A stretch of DNA of 64,000 bases from DYHD01 sp037445375 (GCA_037445375.1 JBBIKS010000005.1:45765-109764); one strand, 5' to 3'; shown: positions 52,597 through 62,418, counted from the stretch's first letter. Made by a program: numbers and translations. Notes: generated by a model from the letters alone, not told the origin.

Positions 52597-52965
52597 ATGC
52601 CGAGAGGCGAAAGAGACGAAAGCGTTATTAATGCAATAAACAAAGAGTTCGTTGAAATGGCAACTGGTATAATTAGCTATTATAGGAACGAATTTGGGGC
52701 TAAACTAAAGAGCGACAAACTAATATTGAAGCTATCAAAATGTGGCAACAAAAGATGTAAATCATGTCCTCACGGACCTTATTGGTATCGAGCCACTTTC
52801 AATAAAAAGACAAGGAAATGGATATTTAAATACATAGGGAGCTTAACAAAGAGCGTTATAAGAAATAAAGAAGAACAGGAATTATGGGACAGATACAAGT
52901 TTTACAATGACGAGATAAAGAGGATTAAGAAAGAGCGAAAAGAAAGGTTAAAAAAGGCGAGATAA
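52597..52965 (+). CDS. DUF6788-like small protein
   Basis: Protein of 122 residues from the ATG at 52597 (ttggaggcg upstream). CGNKRCKSCPHGPYWYRATF and WIFKYIG fit the Cys-rich HGPYxY family often seen on plasmids and in archaeal or bacterial mobile regions. The tail is highly basic. Likely nucleic-acid binding; function unknown. Confidence 0.65.
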   Translation: MPRGERDESVINAINKEFVEMATGIISYYRNEFGAKLKSDKLILKLSKCGNKRCKSCPHGPYWYRATFNKKTRKWIFKYIGSLTKSVIRNKEEQELWDRYKFYNDEIKRIKKERKERLKKAR

Positions 52966-52966
52966 G

Positions 52967-53350
52967 ATGCCGCCGGTAATATATCTGAATGAAAAACACA
53001 TAGGCAGGATAAAAAAGAACGAATCGGGGATACTCATTGCGATTAGGGACTACATGAGACTTCGTGGCTGGTTCGTTATCAGGATACAACAAGGATTGGG
53101 GTCGCATAAGGGGATATCTGACCTTATAGCGGTTAAAGATGGGGTAACCATCTGGATTGAGGTTAAGACGGCAAAGGGCAAGTTATCGAGATATCAGAAG
53201 GAATTTCAGGAGCAGATAACAACTTCTGGGGGCATATATATAGTAGCGAGAGGGCCGGAGGATGTGATTGAATTAGAAAAGGCATTGCCCCCCCTTTGTT
53301 ATAAAGAGGGGCGAAACGATAAAGAAAATAAAAAGAAGGGGGCTTGGTGA
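52967..53350 (+). CDS. VRR-NUC nuclease
   Basis: Protein of 127 residues. GISDLIAVKDGVTIWIEVKT gives the PD-(D/E)xK catalytic pattern of stand-alone VRR-NUC proteins found in phages and mobile elements. Likely a structure-specific DNase/resolvase. Starts one base after the previous gene. Confidence 0.8.
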   Translation: MPPVIYLNEKHIGRIKKNESGILIAIRDYMRLRGWFVIRIQQGLGSHKGISDLIAVKDGVTIWIEVKTAKGKLSRYQKEFQEQITTSGGIYIVARGPEDVIELEKALPPLCYKEGRNDKENKKKGAW

Positions 53351-53565
53351 TAACTGAACAAAGGACGGAGTTTAACAAGAGAGCGGAGAGGGAACGCAAC
53401 TCTAACGGAAAAAAGCTCAAAAAGATAAGGACATGCGAATGCGGGATTGTTCATACTGGTTATTATGGCGAGATATGTGCTATGTGTATGGTTTACAAAA
53501 GGGCTGGTGTGAGCGGGGGTGAAGCGATGGATGTTTTGAGTGAAGGTTGTTCGAATTTAATGTGA
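53344..53565 (+). CDS. Small zinc-ribbon-like protein
   Basis: Protein of 73 residues (TTG 53344 or GTG 53347). Contains CECGIVHTGYYGEICAMC, a possible zinc-binding pair. Overlaps the nuclease gene. No family recognised. Confidence 0.5.
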   Translation: MVITEQRTEFNKRAERERNSNGKKLKKIRTCECGIVHTGYYGEICAMCMVYKRAGVSGGEAMDVLSEGCSNLM

Positions 53566-53601
53566 GAGGTGTGATGATGCCGAGAAAGAGAGTGACAGGG
53601 G

Positions 53602-53656
53602 TGCTTGCAAATTGCTTGCATTTTGAGCGTTGACTGCTTGCATTTTGTAAGCAAAT
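53602..53656. repeat. GCTTGCA repeats at the element edge
   Basis: GCTTGCA at 53602, GCTTGCATTTTG at 53614 and 53635, with a TAAGCAAA counterpart. They lie between the last element gene and tRNA-Gln and could be recombinase arm sites. Confidence 0.4.
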
Positions 53657-53732
53657 TTGACACTAAATGATGCTCTATGATACTATATAACACTTTGTAA
53701 CATATTGAAAAACATAGGAAATGCTTAAATCT

Positions 53733-53806
53733 TGGGGAGTCGTCCAATGGCAAGACGGCAGACTCTGGATCTGCTTATAGGGGTTCAAATCCTCTCTCCC
53801 CAGCCA
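53733..53806 (+). tRNA. tRNA-Gln (CTG)
   Basis: Acceptor TGGGGAG pairs with CTCCCCA, CCA is encoded, T-arm ggttcaaat present; anticodon CTG at 53765-53767 in the loop CTCTGGA. 74 bases. Confidence 0.95.
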
Positions 53807-53872
53807 TATGACCGTAATTAGTGAATAGTTTTTAGGAATAATTAGTTTGTTTACTATTCACCATAGTTTATA

Positions 53873-53948
53873 GGTCCCATCGTCTAGAGGCCTAGGACAT
53901 AGCCCTCTCAAGGCTAAGACACGGGTTCGAATCCCGTTGGGACTACCA
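53873..53948 (+). tRNA. tRNA-Glu (CTC)
   Basis: Acceptor GGTCCCA pairs with TGGGACT, CCA encoded, T-arm ggttcgaat; anticodon CTC at 53907-53909. 76 bases. Follows tRNA-Gln by 66 bases, probably one transcript. Confidence 0.95.
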
Positions 53949-54267
53949 AATCGAATTAGCCATCCAGCGTTTCTTATCTTTGAGCAGCTTTTAACTATCA
54001 GTAGTTTTGAGTTTTGTAACAAATTGGCTATCAAAGGTGGAGGAACTGTTATTTTATACTCAATTCAATAAGATTCACACCCGCCTACGCGCAGCAAGCA
54101 TACAGGCAACCCTTTGGAGTTATCACAATAACAAAAGGTAAGGCAGAGGTATTAGCTTTCCAAATCAGAATTCTCTCATAACACGGTCATGATAGGAATG
54201 CCCCGACACTCAGATTAGTTCTAATACAATATATAATGGGTTTATGTGGTTATTAAATATCAAAAAA
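53949..54267. other. Intergenic region between tRNA-Glu and parA
   Basis: About 320 bases. I see no gene, no clear terminator and no parS-like palindrome; the promoter of parA is at its end. Confidence 0.5.
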
Positions 54268-54276
54268 TGATAAAAT
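54268..54276 (+). promoter_or_regulatory. Extended -10 promoter of parA
   Basis: TGaTAAAAT, ten bases before the ATG at 54287 with no Shine-Dalgarno between, which suggests a leaderless transcript. Confidence 0.45.
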
Positions 54277-54286
54277 GTTAGTATTA

Positions 54287-55066
54287 ATGGGAAAAACTAT
54301 TGTCATAGCAAATCAGAAAGGCGGTGTGGGCAAGACGACTACTGCTATCAATCTATCTGCATCCATTGCCCTTGATAAGAAAGATGTGCTGGTTATTGAT
54401 AATGACCCGCAGGGCAATCTTACAAGCGGCTTTGGCATAAACAGGGATAATCTGAACAGAAGCATTTACGATATTTATACCGGAAGATGTTCAATAGAAG
54501 AAGTCATAATCAAAAGCTCAATTGAACACCTTAGCATTATTCCATCTACGATAGACTTGCTCGCCGTTGAGTTAGAACTGGTCAACAAAGAAGCAAGGGA
54601 ACATATTCTTTCAAAAGCTTTAATAGAAATAAAAGACAGATACCAATATATATTCATTGACTGCCCGCCTTCCCTTGGGCTTCTTACGCTCAACAGTCTC
54701 GTTGCGGCAGATTCGATAATTGTTCCTGTTCAATGTGAATATTATTCTTTGGAAGGGCTTGGACTCTTATCTAAAACCCTCAAACTTGTAAGGGGGTCTT
54801 TCAATCCTCAACTTGAATTAGAAGGCATAATTCTTACGATGTTTGATTCCCGCACATCTCTTTCTAATCAAGTTGTTAAGGAGGTTAGAAAATTTTTCAA
54901 AGCGAAGGTTTACCAGACACTCATCCCAAGAAATGTCATATTGGGAGAAGCACCAAGCCATGGAAAACCTGCCATCACTTACGATATCCGATCGAAGGGC
55001 GCTCAGAGTTATCTATCATTAGCAATGGAGGTGCTGCATGAAAGCAGCCTTAGGCAGAGGGCTTGA
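54287..55066 (+). CDS. parA: Chromosome partition ATPase ParA (Soj)
   Basis: About 259 residues from MGKTIVIANQKGGVGKTTTA (deviant Walker A with signature Lys). DNDPQGNLTSGFG and FIDCPPSLGLLTLNS follow. Lacks the N-terminal helix-turn-helix of plasmid type Ia ParA, so it is the chromosomal Soj type. Overlaps parB. Confidence 0.93.
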   Translation: MGKTIVIANQKGGVGKTTTAINLSASIALDKKDVLVIDNDPQGNLTSGFGINRDNLNRSIYDIYTGRCSIEEVIIKSSIEHLSIIPSTIDLLAVELELVNKEAREHILSKALIEIKDRYQYIFIDCPPSLGLLTLNSLVAADSIIVPVQCEYYSLEGLGLLSKTLKLVRGSFNPQLELEGIILTMFDSRTSLSNQVVKEVRKFFKAKVYQTLIPRNVILGEAPSHGKPAITYDIRSKGAQSYLSLAMEVLHESSLRQRA

Positions 55067-55862
55067 AGCATTATTGCCAGAAAGAGGGGATGAAGTCATC
55101 CAAATTGATATTGACAATATCATTCCATCTGAAGGTCAGCCTCGTAAGGTTTTTAGGGAAGAGTCGCTCAAAGAACTCTCATTATCCATCAAAGAAGCTG
55201 GCATTTTACAGCCCGTCATAGTATCAAGGCTTGGGGACGGCACATTCCAACTGATTGCAGGTGAGCGAAGGTGGAGGGCTGCAAGACTGGCGGGACTGGT
55301 TAAAATCCCAGCCCTTATCAAGGATGTCACTTCTCAGGCAGCCCTTGAGATAGCCCTGATTGAAAATATTCAAAGGGAGGAATTAAATCCAATTGAGACA
55401 GCCGAAGCCCTACAAAGACTCCATAGCGAATTCAATCTCTCGCAAGAGAAACTCTCACAAAGGGTTGGCAAAGACAGGTCAACAATTGCAAACTATCTAA
55501 GAATACTCAAACTGCCTGATGAAGTAAAATCTTATATCAATGATAACACCCTCTCAATAGGGCATGCAAAGGCTGTTCTTTCATTGCATAGCAAGCAGAA
55601 GCAGATAGAAGCCGCAAAAAAAATAACTAAACACGCTTTAAGCGTAAGGGCGGCAGAGGCTCTGTGCAAAAGGTTATCTGATGAACAACCGATAGGGAAA
55701 ACAGAGAAGTTGCCGGAAGTTGCAGACCTCGAAGACAAATTAATCAGGGCGCTCGGAACGAAGGTAAGAATTCATCACAGGGGCAATAAAGGCAGGATAG
55801 AGATAGAATACTACTCATTAGACGAGCTTGACAGGCTGCTTGAGCTGTTTTTGAAAAAATAA
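55038..55862 (+). CDS. parB: Chromosome partition protein ParB (Spo0J)
   Basis: Protein of 274 residues: LGRGLEALLPE opening, ParB CTPase domain with GERRWRAARLAG, ENIQREELNPIETAEAL, helix-turn-helix LSQRVGKDRSTIANYLRIL, C-terminal dimerisation domain. Binds parS; the sites are not in this window as far as I can see. Confidence 0.93.
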   Translation: MKAALGRGLEALLPERGDEVIQIDIDNIIPSEGQPRKVFREESLKELSLSIKEAGILQPVIVSRLGDGTFQLIAGERRWRAARLAGLVKIPALIKDVTSQAALEIALIENIQREELNPIETAEALQRLHSEFNLSQEKLSQRVGKDRSTIANYLRILKLPDEVKSYINDNTLSIGHAKAVLSLHSKQKQIEAAKKITKHALSVRAAEALCKRLSDEQPIGKTEKLPEVADLEDKLIRALGTKVRIHHRGNKGRIEIEYYSLDELDRLLELFLKK

Positions 55863-55909
55863 TTCTCCTTTTTGTGAGTGATAACTTTTTTAAATGAAAA
55901 CCCGAAACC

Positions 55910-56842
55910 ATGATATTGAAAAATCAAACTATAGAAAATATAATCAGCTTCCTATCAAGCTATCTTCACGGCAAATCTGCTGCACTGAGGCTCTCCCTGA
56001 TAACCCTTTTCTCAAAGGGGCATCTCTTGATAGAGGATTTACCCGGACTTGGCAAAACAACTTTAGCTATAGCTATTGCAAAATCACTTGGTCTGGAATT
56101 GGGCAGGATTCAGTGCACAAGCGATCTGCTTCCATCAGACATAACCGGTCTTTCTGTTTATAACAAAAATTCAGGAACATTTGATTTTTATCAGGGACCA
56201 ATATTCAATAATATTGTCTTGGTTGATGAGATTAACAGGGCAACCCCCAAAACCCAGAGCGCCCTTTTAGAGGTAATGGGGGAAAAACAGGCAACTATTG
56301 AGGGCAAAACTTATAAAATGCAGAAGCCCTTTTTTGTAATTGCCACCCAAAACCCTATTGAACAATTCGGCACCTTTCCGCTTCCAGAATCCCAGCTTGA
56401 TAGATTCATGATGAAGATAAGCATCGGATATGCCTCCAGAAATGCTGAAATGCAGATATTGCAGTCAGGCAGCAGAAGGTCTGAATTATATAGCATACAA
56501 CCTATCATCTCTATGGAAGACATCTTAAATATACAGCAGGAGATAAATAAGGGCATTTATATCTCTGAAAAAGTTAAGGGTTATATTCTCGATATAGTCG
56601 AAGCTACAAGGAATAACAAACATTGTCTTGGCGGGATATCCACAAGGGGAATGTTAGCCATCAGTGCTACTGCCAAAGCAAAAGCTTATTTCAGTGAAAG
56701 GGATTTTGTCATCCCCGAGGACATCAAAGAACTTGCCGAATATACGATACCGCACAGGGTCATCTTCAGGGAGGAATATGATACGCCCACCAAAAAGGAG
56801 ATAATCTTATCTTTAGTAGGAAAAATACCGGCCCCCGTATAA
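55910..56842 (+). CDS. MoxR-family AAA+ ATPase
   Basis: Protein of 310 residues. Walker A EDLPGLGKTTLA near 37-48, Walker B NIVLVDEINRATPKTQ, and the sensor region FVIATQNPIEQFGTFPLPES. MoxR proteins act as chaperones for the DUF58 and transglutaminase partners encoded next. No clear Shine-Dalgarno before the ATG. Confidence 0.92.
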   Translation: MILKNQTIENIISFLSSYLHGKSAALRLSLITLFSKGHLLIEDLPGLGKTTLAIAIAKSLGLELGRIQCTSDLLPSDITGLSVYNKNSGTFDFYQGPIFNNIVLVDEINRATPKTQSALLEVMGEKQATIEGKTYKMQKPFFVIATQNPIEQFGTFPLPESQLDRFMMKISIGYASRNAEMQILQSGSRRSELYSIQPIISMEDILNIQQEINKGIYISEKVKGYILDIVEATRNNKHCLGGISTRGMLAISATAKAKAYFSERDFVIPEDIKELAEYTIPHRVIFREEYDTPTKKEIILSLVGKIPAPV

Positions 56843-57708
56843 TAAAAATCACAAAGGCAGGATGGATTTATATTGCCATAACGCTGCTCTTAGGATTTTC
56901 TGCGGTCAACACAGGAAATAACCTAATTTATCTTATAGTCTCGGCATTCCTCAGCTTTATGATTATATCCGGCTATTTAAGCAGGGCCAATTTTGCAAAA
57001 ATCCATATAGAAGTTGAAGTACCTGACGAAATTTATGCGAATAGTGAATTTGTGCTTAAGTTAAGACTCATAAATAAAAAGAGATTTATCCCTGCCTTCT
57101 TAATCAGAACAAACCTTTTAGGAAAAGAAATCCTCTTCCCTATCGTTCAACGAAATAATTTTGAAATCGGTTATCTCTCATTTCAATTCCCTCGGAGAGG
57201 CAAATTATCTATAGAGCAAATACTTTTATGTTCAGTATTTCCTTTCAACTTTTTTGTAAAGGGCTGCGAAATGAAAAAAGATATTGAGTTCATCGTCTTT
57301 CCCCAGATGAAGAAATGCGTGCATTCCTCTTATCTTGAGCACGACAAAAAGCTTACAGGCGATCGCAGTACCATGAGACATGGATTCGATTCCGAACCTA
57401 TTTTCATAAGGGATTATGTGGATGGAGACCCGCTTAAATATATTCACTGGAAGGCTAGCGCAAAGACAGGCAAGCTAAAGACAAAGGAGCTCTCATCACA
57501 GTCTTATAAGCCTATTATTATAGATTTTGAATCCTTCTGGATAAAAGACACAGAGGAAAAAATATCCTGCATCGCATACATCATCAACTCTTCATTTAAA
57601 AAAGGGGTTTCAGTGGGTCTTAAAATAAATGGGGAGTTCTATAAGGATGGGATTTCGAGGCAGCATAAGATAAATATGTTAAAGGCTTTGGCGCTTTATG
57701 AAAAATAG
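56809..57708 (+). CDS. DUF58-family protein, probable AUC start
   Basis: About 300 residues. Two N-terminal membrane helices (WIYIAITLLLGFSAV and LIYLIVSAFLSFMII) and a DUF58 domain with RDYVDGDPLKYIHWKASAKT. The first ATG (56959) would cut into the second helix. Upstream in frame only non-standard codons exist; ATC at 56809 lies eight bases after aaaaaggag, so I take it as the start. Works with the MoxR protein and the next gene. Confidence 0.75.
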   Translation: MFSRKNTGPRIIKITKAGWIYIAITLLLGFSAVNTGNNLIYLIVSAFLSFMIISGYLSRANFAKIHIEVEVPDEIYANSEFVLKLRLINKKRFIPAFLIRTNLLGKEILFPIVQRNNFEIGYLSFQFPRRGKLSIEQILLCSVFPFNFFVKGCEMKKDIEFIVFPQMKKCVHSSYLEHDKKLTGDRSTMRHGFDSEPIFIRDYVDGDPLKYIHWKASAKTGKLKTKELSSQSYKPIIIDFESFWIKDTEEKISCIAYIINSSFKKGVSVGLKINGEFYKDGISRQHKINMLKALALYEK

Positions 57709-59623
57709 CCCGAATACTATCAAAATAGAAAGCCTCGTTAGGTTTTTATCTTATGCAATCGGTATTCTGGGCTTTATCAGTATCTTTAGGAATATTGGTA
57801 TAACTTATTCAGTTTTTTTTGCATCTCTCTTTGCCTTCTCTATTTATTTTGACATCAGACAGAAAAATCCACTGCCCAGATGGGCATTGAACATATTTTC
57901 TTTTGTCTTTGTTGTTATAGCATTTATGAGATTTACTATGGATGACCCTGTCAAGCCTGTAGTTGAAACCCTTTTAATACTTCTTGCAATAAAGTTTCTC
58001 GAGAAGAAATTTATCAGGGATTATATGCAGATTTATCTAATATCTGTCCTTCTGCTTGCAGGCTCCGCACTTCTTTCCTTAAATATAGGGTTTGCGGTGT
58101 ATCTGTTAATAATGATGTTTTTATTGTCAATAGCGATAGTCTCGCTCACTTACTATTCTGAGGACAAAGATTTAATACTCAAGGCTGATACCATCAAGAG
58201 TCTTATACTGAAATCTACTATTATTCCTGCCATGGCTATACCTATCACAGTAATTTTATTCATCATTCTTCCCAGAACAAGCTATCCCCTCTTGAATTTC
58301 CTAAACAGAGAGACAGCGGTCACCGGGTTTACCGATAGTGTCAGGCTCGGCGGTATATCAGATATACAGATTGATGAGACAATCATAATGAGAATAAAAA
58401 TAAAAGAAATAGCCCCTGAAAAGCTTTACTGGAGGGGGATAGTCCTTGACTTCTTTGATGGTATAAGCTGGAGAAATTCAGGCTCTGAAATATCTTCAAT
58501 AACTGAGACCTTGGACATAAAAGGTCAGAAAATCGGTTATACCGTGTATCTTGAGCCATCCTACAACAAATATCTTTTTTTCTTGGATAAACCTCATATC
58601 AGATATCCAATCAAATTAACAGCATTTGATGACCTTACATACACACTCCGAGAAAATCTGAATCGCAGGATTAGATATGATGCAGAGTCGGTAATCTCAG
58701 AAGTACTGCCTGAAAGAGATATAAGCAAAGATAAATATCTTCAACTTCCTAAAATCAGATTTGAAAACATTATGGCAAAAGTCAAAGAAATAACAGAAAA
58801 CAAAGATGAGCAATCTTCTGCAGAGGCAATCTTGAAATTCTTAAAATATGGGGATTACAAATATTCAGTTAAAAATTTACCTATAACCACTAAGCCTCTG
58901 GAGGATTTTCTATTTAATTACAAATATGGCAACTGTGAATATTTCGCTTCAGCCATGACCTTGATGCTTAGAATGAGAGGCATACCGGCAAGGATTGTAG
59001 GAGGCTATAAGGGCGGGTATTACAATGCAATGGGCAAGTATTACGCAATCCCCCAGAAGAATGCCCATGTATGGGTAGAAGCATATTTTGAAAAAAAAGG
59101 CTGGTTCAGATTCGATCCTACACCTTCTGTTGCAGCCGATTATTCGCCCTTGCTTACAGGATTCTCTAAATTAAGGATAATCCTTGACACAATAAATTTT
59201 CACTGGAATGCTTTCATATTAAATTATGATTTTCGAAAACAAATGAGCCTGCTTAATAAAATCCGCATTAATATACAGCGCCCCCAATTCGATTTTGCTT
59301 ATGCTAAAGAGCGCACAGTCCAAAACGTGCCTTTTTTGATAGGTTTTTGTTTAATTGTTGCCTTTGGCTACTTTTTCATACTCAAAAGAAAGACCTATGA
59401 AGAAAAAATAATGGCTCAGTTTTTGTCCATGATGAAAAAGAAAGGGTATGAAAAAGATAAGTGTGAAGGTCTTGAGGAGTTTGCACATAAGATAGAGGCT
59501 GATGAAATAAGAGTTAAGGCAATCACTTTTATACAGATATTCGAGAGCCATTTTTATAGAGATAAAAAGCTAACACGACAGGATTATCATAGATTAAAGT
59601 TAATGCTTAAGAATTTGTGTTAG
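57698..59623 (+). CDS. Transglutaminase-like membrane protein (TgpA-like)
   Basis: Protein of 641 residues. Five or six N-terminal membrane helices (about 10-190), a periplasmic transglutaminase domain with catalytic Cys in KYGNCEYFASAMTLML, His in NAHVWVEAYF and Asp in RFDPTPS, then a further helix near 550 and a DUF4129-like tail. Overlaps the DUF58 gene. Probably peptide or cell-wall-related processing in the periplasm. Confidence 0.88.
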   Translation: MKNSPNTIKIESLVRFLSYAIGILGFISIFRNIGITYSVFFASLFAFSIYFDIRQKNPLPRWALNIFSFVFVVIAFMRFTMDDPVKPVVETLLILLAIKFLEKKFIRDYMQIYLISVLLLAGSALLSLNIGFAVYLLIMMFLLSIAIVSLTYYSEDKDLILKADTIKSLILKSTIIPAMAIPITVILFIILPRTSYPLLNFLNRETAVTGFTDSVRLGGISDIQIDETIIMRIKIKEIAPEKLYWRGIVLDFFDGISWRNSGSEISSITETLDIKGQKIGYTVYLEPSYNKYLFFLDKPHIRYPIKLTAFDDLTYTLRENLNRRIRYDAESVISEVLPERDISKDKYLQLPKIRFENIMAKVKEITENKDEQSSAEAILKFLKYGDYKYSVKNLPITTKPLEDFLFNYKYGNCEYFASAMTLMLRMRGIPARIVGGYKGGYYNAMGKYYAIPQKNAHVWVEAYFEKKGWFRFDPTPSVAADYSPLLTGFSKLRIILDTINFHWNAFILNYDFRKQMSLLNKIRINIQRPQFDFAYAKERTVQNVPFLIGFCLIVAFGYFFILKRKTYEEKIMAQFLSMMKKKGYEKDKCEGLEEFAHKIEADEIRVKAITFIQIFESHFYRDKKLTRQDYHRLKLMLKNLC

Positions 59624-59888
59624 CATCAAAAAATAATTTTAGTAATATTAGAGGTCTTAGTTGAAAGTCAGCACTCAAGGTGCGCAATGTGTAGAGTTGA
59701 CCCTTTGATCTCAGGCATTCGATATTTTGTTATCCTATCCAGCTTGTCCCAGCAGATATTAAGCAGGGAGCAGGAATCCAGAAGAGTTCCTTAATTAAAT
59801 CACTCAATTTAGGTATTGATTTTTTAATACCCTAATGCTTATGCTTTTTTATATATTAATAATTATAGTGAGATTATAAAATTTAACC

Positions 59889-61199
59889 ATGTTAATTAAT
59901 AAGATAAAATCCTCGAGCAGGTTTATTGCCGGACTTGATGTCGGCACGACAAAAATATGCATGACCATAGGTGAAGTCACTAAAGACGGCATCTCAATTA
60001 TTTCTGTCAATACAACCCCGTCTGCCGGGCTCAAAAAGGGCGTTGTTGTGGATATAGATGCTACGGTTAATTCCATAAGAAGGGCTATTAATGATGCAGA
60101 AAAATATACTGGCAGAATAGTCAGCGAGGTTTTTGTTGGGATAGCCGGAAGTCATATAAAGAGCTTCGTAAGTTCAGGCTCTGCGGTTATCAAGGGCAGT
60201 GAAGTGACTGTTGAAGATGTGGAAAGGGCTATTGATGCGGCAAGCGCTGTTGATGTTCCTTTAGACAGGGAAATAATACAGATTATTCCAACTGATTTTA
60301 TATTAGACGGGCAGAGCGGAATAAAAGACCCTGTGGGCATGGCAGGACATAGGCTAAATGTTAATGCCTTCATTATAACAGGAGCTGTAACCTCAATCCA
60401 GAACCTCCTTAAGTGTTGTCAGGGGGCGGGACTTGAGGTCAAAGACATTGTATTGCAGCCCCTTGCATCTGCAGAGGCTTCTATCGTTCCACAGGAGAGG
60501 GAATCAGGAATTGCACTTATTGATATAGGCGGCGGGACGACTGATATTGCTATATATAAAGATAATTGGCTTAGGCATGTGGTCGTTTTTGGGATTGGAG
60601 GCAATCATTTTACAAATGACCTTTCCGTTGTTCTGAGGCTTTCATTTCAGGAGGCTGAGAGGATTAAAATCAAGAATGGATATATTTTGCCTGAAATTGC
60701 TGATAAGAACAATGAAGTTGATATTGAAGCGATAGATGGTCAGATAAGGAAAATCCCTCAAAAATACATATCTGAGGTTTTACTTCCCAGAAGCGAGGAA
60801 TTACTCGAACTTATTAATAAAGAGATAACAGCGATCAACACCGAGGGAGTTCCTATCTGCGGGGCGGTGCTGACAGGCGGAGCATCGCTTCTTCAAGATT
60901 TTGAAAGGCTCGCAGAGTCCGTTCTCTCAATGCCTGTCAGGATAGGTTATCCTGAAGTTATCGTCAACGCCCATAATCCTAAATTGTATTCTGGCAAGGC
61001 TGAGCATCCATGCACTTTAAACAGCCTGAAACATGAATTTAATCATCCAATGTACACAACAGGCATCGGACTGGTCATATATGGGGCAGAATCCTTCTTC
61101 TCGGCTGAAAGCGCTTTTATGCAGAATGATTCCTCTGCCGGCATAGTAAATAAAATGACAGGTTGGTTTAAAAACATATTAAGAAAGATGGGAGGCTAA
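59889..61199 (+). CDS. ftsA: Cell division protein FtsA
   Basis: Protein of 436 residues, actin-like: FIAGLDVGTTKICMTIGEV (phosphate-1), SGIALIDIGGGTTDIAIYKD (phosphate-2), GAVLTGGASLL, and an amphipathic C-terminal helix (NKMTGWFKNILRKMGG) for membrane binding. Tethers FtsZ. The 265-base gap before it holds only AT-rich sequence with a possible promoter. Confidence 0.95.
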   Translation: MLINKIKSSSRFIAGLDVGTTKICMTIGEVTKDGISIISVNTTPSAGLKKGVVVDIDATVNSIRRAINDAEKYTGRIVSEVFVGIAGSHIKSFVSSGSAVIKGSEVTVEDVERAIDAASAVDVPLDREIIQIIPTDFILDGQSGIKDPVGMAGHRLNVNAFIITGAVTSIQNLLKCCQGAGLEVKDIVLQPLASAEASIVPQERESGIALIDIGGGTTDIAIYKDNWLRHVVVFGIGGNHFTNDLSVVLRLSFQEAERIKIKNGYILPEIADKNNEVDIEAIDGQIRKIPQKYISEVLLPRSEELLELINKEITAINTEGVPICGAVLTGGASLLQDFERLAESVLSMPVRIGYPEVIVNAHNPKLYSGKAEHPCTLNSLKHEFNHPMYTTGIGLVIYGAESFFSAESAFMQNDSSAGIVNKMTGWFKNILRKMGG

Positions 61200-61200
61200 T

Positions 61201-62412
61201 GTGTTTGAACTGGAGCAAGCTGAAAGAATGATAGCAAAAATTAAGGTTATCGGAGTCGGGGGTGGAGGATGCAATGCGGTTAATTGCATGCTTTCTTCTT
61301 CGATTTTCGGCGTAGAGTTCATAGCAGTAAACACTGACAGTCAGCATCTTGAGATGTCTTTAGCCCCATTAAAGGTGCAGATTGGCGCAGAGCTTACTAA
61401 AGGGCTTGGCGCAGGCGCTAATCCTGTAATAGGCAAGCAGGCAGCAATTGAGGATAAGGATACACTGATGGCTTGCGTTGAGGGTGCTGACATGGTGTTT
61501 ATTACTGCCGGTATGGGTGGAGGCACAGGCACAGGCGCATCCCCTGTAATCGCAAGTCTCGCAAAGGAACTCAAGATACTTACAGTTGCTGTTGTTTCAA
61601 AACCATTTTATTATGAGGGCAGAAAAAGGACACTAAATGCAGATGATGGCATTAATCAATTGAAGAAGTATGTTGATACATTAATTATCCTACCAAATGA
61701 TAAGATTCACAAGGTTATTGAGAAAGGGACCCCCTTAATGAGGTCATTTGCAATAGCAAATGATGTTCTCATGAATGCAATACAAGGCATTTCAGATATC
61801 ATTTCTGGTCAGGGCTATGTAAATCTTGATTTTGCCGATGTCAAGACTATTTTAGAGGATGCTGGCAAGGCAGTGATAGGGATCGGGATCGGCAAGGGGC
61901 AGGAGGCTGCAATAGATGCTGCAAAAAAGGCAATCGCAAACCCCCTTTTAGAGGATTCATCGATAGAAGATGCTAAAAGAGTTTTGGTAAATATAACAGG
62001 GGGTCTCAATCTATCTCATACGGATATTGAAAATGTGGCATCGCATATTCATGACTCCGTCCATGAGGAGGCAAATATCATTTTGGGCGCTGTCATTAAT
62101 CCTGATTTGGAAGATGAGATAAAGGTGACAGTAATTGCTGCTGATATGGAAAGCAGGCAAAAAATCGTTTTGCCGAAATTGACCAAAAACATTAAGACAT
62201 GGCAGCCAGAAAAAGAGTTGTCTATAGTGAGCGGCTCCAAAAAAATATTGTCAAAGAATATCGAACTGACCCAGTTAGTTGATAATGATAAATCTGCTCA
62301 GCAAACAGAATTAATCACCGAGCCTCTGTCAGAAAAGAAATCTATAGATGAACCTGTAGACATTTTAGAAGATGATTATGATACCCCGACATGTTTAAGG
62401 AAAAAAGGGTGA
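61201..62412 (+). CDS. ftsZ: Cell division protein FtsZ
   Basis: Protein of 403 residues, GTG start. Tubulin-type GTPase: VIGVGGGGCNAVN, signature GMGGGTGTGASPVIAS, NLDFADVKTIL. A linker (about 340-385) and a C-terminal DTPTCLRKKG resembling the FtsA-binding peptide. Confidence 0.97.
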   Translation: MFELEQAERMIAKIKVIGVGGGGCNAVNCMLSSSIFGVEFIAVNTDSQHLEMSLAPLKVQIGAELTKGLGAGANPVIGKQAAIEDKDTLMACVEGADMVFITAGMGGGTGTGASPVIASLAKELKILTVAVVSKPFYYEGRKRTLNADDGINQLKKYVDTLIILPNDKIHKVIEKGTPLMRSFAIANDVLMNAIQGISDIISGQGYVNLDFADVKTILEDAGKAVIGIGIGKGQEAAIDAAKKAIANPLLEDSSIEDAKRVLVNITGGLNLSHTDIENVASHIHDSVHEEANIILGAVINPDLEDEIKVTVIAADMESRQKIVLPKLTKNIKTWQPEKELSIVSGSKKILSKNIELTQLVDNDKSAQQTELITEPLSEKKSIDEPVDILEDDYDTPTCLRKKG

Positions 62413-62418
62413 GATAAA

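Noticed and set aside
53949..54267. parS site near parAB
   Set aside because: No sequence close to the TGTTTCACGTGAAACA palindrome was seen.
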